This document shows positions 58,601 to 64,000 of a stretch of DNA of 64,000 nucleotides, one piece after another. A program made the position numbers and the translations under genes. Source of the DNA: Bacteroidota bacterium (GTDB lineage Bacteria > Bacteroidota > Bacteroidia > Cytophagales > Cyclobacteriaceae). A model generated the notes under the pieces. The model saw only the letters and a list, made by a program, of their open reading frames with translations, had not been told where the DNA came from and searched no databases. The stretch is taken from NCBI GenBank assembly GCA_018266395.1, contig JAFEAM010000016.1:51305-115304 (forward strand), given 5' to 3'. Within the stretch, counting starts at the first letter, position 1, and each line of letters opens with the position of its first letter.

Positions 58601-61600
58601 ACTACCTGGCTCTGACGTCCCTGTTACAGGTCAATTTGTTACCATGACGGGAAACATCTTTATCGGTGATAACTCAACTTTCACCATTGCAATTCGGGCC
58701 AGTTTCACGACCAATGTTGTCGACAATCAACAATTTCAAATAAAAGTAGCTGGAGCAACCACTCTGGCAGGTACCTCATCCCTGTATGCTGCGCCCGATG
58801 CCGGAGGTGCGACAAGTTCAGTTGCTGGAGACAACAACCGAATTGAGGTCATCGCATCCAAGCTCCTCTACACCACCAACCTGACCTCTCCCCTCCTTGC
58901 CTCAGTAAATATTGGTTCTCAGCAGGCGGTGCCAGTGCTAAAAGCCCTTGACGGATTCAACAACCTTGACCTCGACTACGCGACGCCGGTAAGTCTTTCT
59001 GCCGGCATTGCATTTGCTCCTACTACCTTAAACAGCGACAACACTGCCCCTAATGCAGGTGTTTATACATTCCCTGCAGGGTTCCAATATTCACAGACTG
59101 GAAATGGAACATTAACTGCCAATTCTGGAGTACTCACAGGTATTGCCAGCAACCCTGTAACGGTTCAGGCAGGTGTTGCCACGGCGATCGCAGCTGGTGC
59201 CTCTGCGCCGGCAACCATATCCTCCCTGGTGAATACATCTGGTGCTGCAGTTGCAGTATTTAATTTTGACGTGGTTGATGATAAAACGCCGGTTGCACCC
59301 ACCAACAATGACGGTTTGCCTACCTTGATCAATCAGATCACCATTACAGCGAACGCTACATTCAACACCATCACAGACTGGACGCAGGCTCTCGCCGGTG
59401 CAATTCTGACGGACGGCAATGGTCACTCGCAAAATGCAGCAACCATTACAGCAAACTCCATTACATTCTCGGGCATTCCTGTAGCAGTAAATACACTTGG
59501 CTATGTCCCGGATGATGGCACACAGAACTATACATTGAAAGTCTATCTGAAGAGCGCACTCGGTGGAACGCTCCCATCCACCATTGATGGATTGCAGTTC
59601 CAGTTTGAAGTGCTCTCATCAAACATGGCAATATCATCCAACAGCACCGGCATAATTGGAGCGCAGGCAGTCAATTCTGGCAACAAGGATGTAGTGACCG
59701 TAGTAGCCACCCAGCTTAGATTCACTTATCCTACGGGCACAACTTCGGCCAGCTTAAATACTGCCTTCCCGGGCATCACCCTTGAAGCGACTGACGCCAA
59801 TTTCAACCGTGACCTCGGTTTTACAGGAGTCAATGCCACTATAACAGCCCTGAGCAATACTAGCGGCCAAACCATGCAAAATGGCCCTACGGTTGGGACA
59901 TCACAGTTCAGCAATGGCGTATACACCTTCCCTGCCACATTCAAGTATACAACAGGTGTTAATGGTGACGATGTAACCCTTTCCGTGAAGGCCGGTACCG
60001 GCACAACTTGCGGAACCAATGCCTTGTGTATTTCACCATCAACTACTCCTGCATCCCCTACGATTACATTACTATCGTCGTTTGAATCTGCAATTGTGGG
60101 AGACCCTACCTATATAATTCAGCCAACACTGGATTACGTAAACCACCAGGAAAACACCAACATCACTACTTCTGCCACCAGTCTGGAAATCGGCAGGGCA
60201 CTGCTGGTAGACGGAAGCCGGACCAACTATTCTTACGGATCTGCCATTCTCACCACTGGAACAGATATGGACGGCTTGCCTAACCAGGACCAGGATGGAG
60301 CCAGCACCGTGTTGAACTCTCTGACCCTTAGAATTACAAATCCGTCCAATATTCGGCGCATTGCGCTGTATAATGGTGGAACGGAAATACCTGGTACAGA
60401 ACAAGCAGTGACCTCCCCTGCAGGCACGCCGTATGTTGATATTGTGTTTACGGGTGCACCCCTGTTGACAGCAGCGGATGATTCACAGCAGGACATCAGC
60501 GTAAGAGTGAGTTTCCGTGGCACTGCCCCTGAGGTTACAGACCACGACATGATACAAATCAGTGTCATTGCCGCCTCTCTTGGCGTGGGCTCCGGATTCT
60601 ATAATGGCGGACCGGGCTACATCGCCGGAGTGAATGGAGGCATCGCTACTCCTCCCACCATGAACCACATAGATGTGCTGGCTACCAAGCTTGACTTCAC
60701 TACTCAGCCATCCGCATACGCCGGTATTTCGCCTGAACCTGTTAATGCCGGAATTATCCACGCCAATGACCAACTGGGAATCCTGGATCTCGACTACAAT
60801 CAACCTATATTGCTGAGTACGCCGACTGCGGCTACGAGCGGTAGCTTCATCTTCGTCAACGGTGTAGCCAATTTGTCCAGTATGCTGTACACTTCGGCAG
60901 GAGATGGCACAATCACTGCTACCTCAGGAAGCCTGGCAAGTAATACAAACAATACGGTCAATGGCCTACCCAACGTATCCGTTCAATGCAGCCACGTTGA
61001 CGTTATCCATGTTTCTACGGTTATTGCGACCGGCGGCGTGATCACTACTACCAACCTTGCCGGGAATTCCACCAATAAGGTCATTTTCGGATTTACCTTC
61101 AACACGCCCTACACGGTTGGCAGCGAACCGAAACTGAAGACTTTCACCATCAGTTTCAGCAACAATGTAACAGGGGTCCTGAACAACCTCAGAATCTACG
61201 AATCGGCAACGTCCACGTCTTACAACGTAGCGACAGTTCAGGATGTGGAACTTTCCCCGATCGGTGCAACCAAGACGGTTGGCTCGAACAGTGTGACTAT
61301 TGATTTCACGGCTGCCTCCGGCGGCTTGAGAAATCTGAATAATCCGTTGTTGACCTACTTCCTCATGGTGGACGTGGACCCTACGGCTTCGGCTTCCACT
61401 CCTTCTGTGACGCCGTCGGTAATTGACGCAGGCTTTGGATCATTGACAAATAATAATATTACGATTACCCCGGTGGGAGCAAGCTCCATGTCCAATACGG
61501 TTGGGCAGACCTATACATTTGCCTCGATCTTCCCTCCTATTTTAACAGCATCCAATCCATCGCAGGGACAGTTGAATGTCAATCCAAATCAGAGTACCAT

Positions 61601-64000
61601 CGACCTGTATTTCACAGTTCCCGTTTGGTCCCTTGATCAAAAGATTGAGTTGTACGATCAAACTGCCGGCACAGGACCTTTCATCTGTACACTCGCTGGC
61701 ACATCCGGATCCAACGGTTCACCAGCCGGCACAACATCGGCTCTGGTGAATCCCCTAAAGTTCACTGTACCCATTGCCCTGACTCCTGATCATGTGTATT
61801 ATGTACTGGTTGCCCCTGGTGTAAACAATTCAAGTTCGGGGATATTTAAGGGCGTCATGGATGAAGGACTTAACCTTTTTCCGGGTATTACAGATCCGGG
61901 TACTTTGTACTTCAAGGCGGCTTCACCCAACCCTCCCAAGCTGCTCAGCTCACCCATTGCTGCCAACCCTACCATCAGTTCGATTAGTTTGAGTGGTGCA
62001 ATTATTAACGCGACTTTTGATCAGCGGGGTACTGCTTACTTCCTTGTATTGACTTCAGGATCAGCCAAGCCTACCATAGCCCAAATGAACGGATCTTCTG
62101 CTTATGCGGGCTCCATTGCACAAGGCAAGATCAATATCGCGCAGACGGTTCCCGTATCGCAGTCAGGTATCATAGCCCCAACTGCCAATCTTGTGAATGG
62201 TCAATCCTATGATGTATGGATGTACGCGGAAAACGACGCACTACCAACCCCCTTCCCTACTGCTGATGCTTATGGCTCAAGCACCTATGGCTATGCTGTC
62301 ATTGGCGGGGCAGTTGTCGGCCCTACCATGACCTTCACTGCCACGCCGGGAAGTTCCAGTGTGTCTTTGAATAATCCCACAGTCACACTCTGCAATAACA
62401 GTTATCAGGTGTTGAATACACCCATCATCATATCAGAGGGACAGACTTCTCAATTCAGTGCGAGCGGCGTTCAGACCTTGAACCTCGTTCTTCCTGCAGG
62501 ATTCCAGTTCGACGTTACGCTTAGCGGAACTGTTCCCAAATACGGAACGATCACGCTGCAAGGCGCCGACTTCACTGCTGGCAGCGGTACGCTTGGGTTC
62601 CTGGGTACTTCCATTCTCACCATCTCGTATAAGAATAACGGATCCAGCAGCCTGGACAAGATCATACTTACAGGACTTCGGGTGAAGTCCACAACCGCAA
62701 CCAATGGAGCAATATTCCGCCTTGGTGGAAATGCACTCACAGCTGCTATTCCTGACATCAGCATCATGGCCACGCTAAGTTCCTTTGATGCGCCTTCCAT
62801 TGCGTTTAATAACAGCTATTCGGGAAGCGTCTTCCCCGTGATCACAAGCATTCCGGATAATTACACGAATGCGATCACACTGACCCCGACTACTGTTACT
62901 GGTGGTCCGCTCTATGGTCCGACCATACCTCCTACCCAGATTCCTGATTATGGCCCCAGCGCTTTCAGTGGGCCTGGTGTGAATGGCAACGTATTTACCA
63001 CATCTGCTGTAACCCTGGATGCGCCTTTCAACATCACCATTACGCACACTGACGATAATGGCTGTATTTCCGCAAATGCCATTCAGTATACGGTATATGA
63101 CCACAACACCGCTATCAACATTACCGACTCGGGAGGTACGCCTATCACCTCACGTGAATACTGTGCAGACAATGACAACTTTGTGACCGCGCCGATTACC
63201 GTGGTGATACCACCGATCAACTCTCCTACTTATGGAAGGGCCGGCCATGTGCGTTATATCAAACACGACAACCTCTCGTCCTTCTGGCTAAAGAATCTGA
63301 CAGCAGATCTTCCAGTTGGTGCGCCTCCTCAACTAATGAGCGGCACCGACTGGTCCAATGTTGTGAAGACTTTGCCCAATCTATTCTCCACTTCCACGAA
63401 TGGGGCTGGAACCTTCCCGAACTATAATTTCGACGATGCTGTAATTGCCAATGCCTCTGCGGTATCAGGTGGTATTTTGCCCGATCCGTACAGCTACTTT
63501 GAGAATGTCATCGTATCTACGGATGGCACCAACCGTAAATTCAGATATTATAAGGGTGGTTCACTCGGATCGGTTGCCTTCACAGGTACCTTCCAGAGCC
63601 GTACCAATTCGGCGGTCATTGTACCTCGGGTGCAATTGGTGGACTTTTATCTGCCGGCGGTGCCCATCATTGACGTGAGCGTACCCTCAACGATTGACAA
63701 TGCTGATCCTTTGACTTTGGTTGGAGCAGCAAACAATCCGAACAATCCGATCAACATTGGAACTCCTGTCTATTGCGAAGCAGGTGGAGCCATCAACATT
63801 GCTGGATACCCTGCCGCCGACGGGGTGAATTCTACCGGTACCTGGGTTCTCGAAGATCCTGCAACAAACACTGTGATTCCTTCGCCTCCAGGGTTCACTG
63901 CTTTCACCAACGGTACAGCCACGCTGGATCCCAAAGCATTCATCAATGGGTTGAAGGCGCTGCCAACACCGCCTGCTTATCTCTATGGTGATATCCGGAT
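52632..64000 (+). CDS. Giant exported repeat protein, cut by the window's right edge
   Basis: One open frame runs from the ATG at 52632 to the last base, at least 3789 codons without a stop. Signal peptide: MGRIFTLFTFFLMTTVLAMA. Residues about 25-150 look FnIII-like. A Gly-rich block (about 150-365) follows. Ig-like repeats A (about 370-860) come next, with two near-identical copies, then further FnIII (about 860-1090). A long array begins with modules of about 270 residues that start with SDIxVNxxFxYPQNI (nt 56709, 57537, 58344); a related starter is at 60079. There are few Cys or Lys. The domain set suggests an adhesin or surface matrix protein. The C-terminus, where a T9SS signal would be, is outside the window. 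Confidence 0.88.
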   Translation, partial: MGRIFTLFTFFLMTTVLAMAQPSAQDKDIVVSPVSGSNTSLRIDFTNGTGGVGHIVIVRNATGSYTPSNGSPSPSANTAFPGDNTANDLDAGVGGIVACVLNSTATNVTVTNLAADTEYNIQIYEYSGSAASPTYSFDIGPNNPVKIRYYGTAGSNSYTVPTGITKVVVQAWGGGGGGGGLNASSSVTRGGGGGGGGTYTRGSSTVGGASVSFTVGTAGTAGTNSSDGGTGGTTSFPTASPQVSAVGGSGGQYAFGGGSPRPFGAGGGATAGTTTGGGAGGTASGTGPISGGGGGAGGSIANGGDASGDTAGSGGNNGAGNGSAGLNNTSGNGSAGNFPGGGGSGGLDKATNTDRTGGAGGVGMVILSWYLPNPFTTGSVTTVGAPVIAGIWNSLNTSLNVVVPVEKNADLSGGGTIQLYVDDGSTGYTTLGSAYSIQPADLGSSVTINILKTTLVTDAGTRYAQGKTLSFKARITDKNGNFRDGAASGTTLTIDINGPAAFTTGSVVTTGGTVVASNWNGTNTGVNIQVPVDLASTDASVVGGSIQLQARKSGGSFANIGTAYSPIVGGDRGSNKTLSLVASDITSISGYAQGVTLEFTAIVTDGNGNPTTGTQSATTLAVDTQAPTFTSLSPAASTYIGSTAVSYTLSEAISTGTITYTVTSGADVNSPHVYTMAAGDKTSGAHSITPVLTQPLVNGNTYQIDFSGTDAAGNTSAPTSITGLIFDTSAPANFTVGSVLTTGGNVVAGKWNGSNTGVDIQVPVDLANADPTLVGGSIQLQARKSGGSFANIGTAYSPILNGDRGGNKTISLIATDITGISGYAQGVTLEFTAIITDQAGNTKLGTQSATTLFVDTQKPTVNSHSIGSIGTNGFTYTLNVDEISTAYYEVTTSSTPPSVTQIKTGTGPSHVSNGNFAIGTANSNINQPIAGLNPLTQYYVYSFSEDAAGNQSTPIVSDNATTTCAPPTVQASAAGSPFTAVKAKAMTVNWVRGDGTGGVIVIARQTSAVSFTPSSGNNYSGQINSNFSLATDQGSGNKVVYRGSGTSVIVTGLLPSTTYNFAVFEWNTANDCYLTSSPLVQSQATTAVAAEATIGGGTGVATVSSLAVTQPAEVSSFSFTVTDAGTDASSTLISQMTFKPGTGNFFGNFTQLIAGAELYDNNGNGPAGVVTINSGTIQVATIPTGSGLLGEVLDGATKTYTLKLWLNGPLNAAIRATADGNSLVLSLTDTDVVTVAGSGTMASSNTNSGSTNNKISVVATELRFVQQPTAVLIGNAMSPSVTVEATDQYGSRQLSFTSTVGITSTGVLTVSPTNAVFASGLGTYSIVHTTTGAARTLTTNSGTLSNPTSSSFNITASNTSDIAVNGGFAYPQNIAYDTFQESIDITNSGSSLVVAKFDIRDGGSTLTDTDGAGTALSQLALDLGSNYTMFRRIALYDATGTTEIPGTEQAVSTQIVTFTGLGTSLIAPDNNFASFTVRVSFKTTVTDNAQFAFTVTSPTFAVPNTSSAFATGGAGNAGGAVTSTAGNNNRIEVVAIKFLFVQQPTNTYVGAVMTPSPTVQAIDALNNQDQDFTGTVPVQSIGSMVPPTASATFVSGLGTYPGLIHNAAAANIWLYTNHPTMTNVGSMIFEVIAKSSDIIANSFFIYPFNIPYNNYQENVNITNSGTSLVVGEFDIRDGAGVADGDLEPTILNSISLDLGPNYTFIRRIALYDASGTVEIPGTEQVVSSQIVNFGGLNITAPDNGITSFTVRVSFTTTVVDNQQFSLTVSSATAQNGTSLFSSANAGGAFTSTAGNNNMIAVTATQLRYVQQPSNAWLLVNMTPAVTVEATDNLNSRDLDFAGTVTLLSTGSVSSTPSALFASGLGTYSTINHNTTGTGLTLTTSNVSGLSNAISSPFNIDASNSSDIVVNAGFVYPQNIQYANFQEAVDLIATPGVTTSTIIAMLDIRDGGGVADADGAPTRFTSLTLDLGSNWQFLRRIAVNNQALTAELPGSDVPVTGQFVTMTGNIFIGDNSTFTIAIRASFTTNVVDNQQFQIKVAGATTLAGTSSLYAAPDAGGATSSVAGDNNRIEVIASKLLYTTNLTSPLLASVNIGSQQAVPVLKALDGFNNLDLDYATPVSLSAGIAFAPTTLNSDNTAPNAGVYTFPAGFQYSQTGNGTLTANSGVLTGIASNPVTVQAGVATAIAAGASAPATISSLVNTSGAAVAVFNFDVVDDKTPVAPTNNDGLPTLINQITITANATFNTITDWTQALAGAILTDGNGHSQNAATITANSITFSGIPVAVNTLGYVPDDGTQNYTLKVYLKSALGGTLPSTIDGLQFQFEVLSSNMAISSNSTGIIGAQAVNSGNKDVVTVVATQLRFTYPTGTTSASLNTAFPGITLEATDANFNRDLGFTGVNATITALSNTSGQTMQNGPTVGTSQFSNGVYTFPATFKYTTGVNGDDVTLSVKAGTGTTCGTNALCISPSTTPASPTITLLSSFESAIVGDPTYIIQPTLDYVNHQENTNITTSATSLEIGRALLVDGSRTNYSYGSAILTTGTDMDGLPNQDQDGASTVLNSLTLRITNPSNIRRIALYNGGTEIPGTEQAVTSPAGTPYVDIVFTGAPLLTAADDSQQDISVRVSFRGTAPEVTDHDMIQISVIAASLGVGSGFYNGGPGYIAGVNGGIATPPTMNHIDVLATKLDFTTQPSAYAGISPEPVNAGIIHANDQLGILDLDYNQPILLSTPTAATSGSFIFVNGVANLSSMLYTSAGDGTITATSGSLASNTNNTVNGLPNVSVQCSHVDVIHVSTVIATGGVITTTNLAGNSTNKVIFGFTFNTPYTVGSEPKLKTFTISFSNNVTGVLNNLRIYESATSTSYNVATVQDVELSPIGATKTVGSNSVTIDFTAASGGLRNLNNPLLTYFLMVDVDPTASASTPSVTPSVIDAGFGSLTNNNITITPVGASSMSNTVGQTYTFASIFPPILTASNPSQGQLNVNPNQSTIDLYFTVPVWSLDQKIELYDQTAGTGPFICTLAGTSGSNGSPAGTTSALVNPLKFTVPIALTPDHVYYVLVAPGVNNSSSGIFKGVMDEGLNLFPGITDPGTLYFKAASPNPPKLLSSPIAANPTISSISLSGAIINATFDQRGTAYFLVLTSGSAKPTIAQMNGSSAYAGSIAQGKINIAQTVPVSQSGIIAPTANLVNGQSYDVWMYAENDALPTPFPTADAYGSSTYGYAVIGGAVVGPTMTFTATPGSSSVSLNNPTVTLCNNSYQVLNTPIIISEGQTSQFSASGVQTLNLVLPAGFQFDVTLSGTVPKYGTITLQGADFTAGSGTLGFLGTSILTISYKNNGSSSLDKIILTGLRVKSTTATNGAIFRLGGNALTAAIPDISIMATLSSFDAPSIAFNNSYSGSVFPVITSIPDNYTNAITLTPTTVTGGPLYGPTIPPTQIPDYGPSAFSGPGVNGNVFTTSAVTLDAPFNITITHTDDNGCISANAIQYTVYDHNTAINITDSGGTPITSREYCADNDNFVTAPITVVIPPINSPTYGRAGHVRYIKHDNLSSFWLKNLTADLPVGAPPQLMSGTDWSNVVKTLPNLFSTSTNGAGTFPNYNFDDAVIANASAVSGGILPDPYSYFENVIVSTDGTNRKFRYYKGGSLGSVAFTGTFQSRTNSAVIVPRVQLVDFYLPAVPIIDVSVPSTIDNADPLTLVGAANNPNNPINIGTPVYCEAGGAINIAGYPAADGVNSTGTWVLEDPATNTVIPSPPGFTAFTNGTATLDPKAFINGLKALPTPPAYLYGDIR
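54126..55200 (+). repeat. Duplicated Ig-like segments (A2 and A3) in the giant gene
   Basis: The units at about 54126-54516 and 54828-55200 share long runs at protein level, for example VDLA, GGSIQLQARKSGGSFANIG and YAQGVTLEFTAI, and many silent differences at the DNA level. They are a recognisable but aged internal duplication of about 390 bp. Confidence 0.8.

Noticed and set aside
54023..63104. Many minus-strand frames of 60-115 codons rich in Val, Thr and Pro
   Set aside because: They are shadows of the repeat-rich giant gene and have no start context or domain.

Overview
The window is almost certainly from a member of the Bacteroidota, probably of the Cytophagales type. It encodes secreted proteins with type IX secretion (T9SS) C-terminal sorting domains, a cytophagalysin-like M43 metalloprotease, a family of putative porins typical of the phylum, a full menaquinone branch (menF-menD-menB-menE plus menC and a MenI-like thioesterase), and a promoter-like TAnnTTTG box. 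The window is chromosomal. The left two thirds is dense housekeeping and envelope DNA. The right end from about 42.4 kb is a large accessory-looking operon that runs off the edge.

Layout. 0.1-7 kb: M43 protease, D-Ala-D-Ala ligase, a PASTA membrane protein and a large T9SS cargo protein. 7-9.3 kb: a site-2-type protease, a CAT-anticodon tRNA and a lipoprotein. 9.3-13.1 kb: an unusual TerB/FHA-like/ABCG fusion transporter and a DUF218 protein. 13.2-17.1 kb: a YbbP-like permease and YbbA-like ATPase divergent from a TesA-like SGNH esterase, the same neighbourhood as in E. coli. 17.1-18.4 kb: a second SGNH hydrolase and a lipoprotein. 18.6-19.3 kb: a tRNA-Ser(CGA) gene disrupted and then rebuilt by a 511-bp insertion that carries a GIY-YIG endonuclease and two hairpins. 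19.3-25.5 kb: a conserved exported protein, a cation P-type ATPase, a lone MacB-like permease and a secreted protein of the group often labelled asparagine synthetase B. 25.5-29.1 kb: the overlapping set lpxK-porin-miaE. 29.2-32.6 kb: Nif3-like, coiled-coil degenerate zinc-ribbon and TPR proteins. 32.6-42.3 kb: a histidine phosphatase, menaquinone genes, a LexA-like XRE-S24 repressor with its own small leader gene and paired operators, menC and queA.

From 42457 to the right edge six genes lie on the + strand with gaps of 38 bp or less. They are an ATP/ADP-translocase-like transporter fused to HEAT repeats and a cyclic-nucleotide-binding-like domain, a protein with three TIR-like modules, an nSTAND1 ATPase with one membrane span, a long alanine-rich coiled coil and a WD40 propeller, an outer-membrane barrel protein, a lipoprotein with propeller-like repeats, and an exported giant repeat protein of at least 3789 residues that is cut by the window edge. 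The combination of TIR and STAND signalling parts with envelope and surface parts in one operon is the best candidate here for an undescribed system. It could sense and signal across the envelope, or act as a defence or conflict system. The sequence alone does not decide.

The second candidate is the tRNA-Ser/GIY-YIG unit, which looks like a minimal tRNA-restoring mobile element. The third is the pair of identical-half-site palindromes that flank the promoter of the self-cleaving repressor operon.
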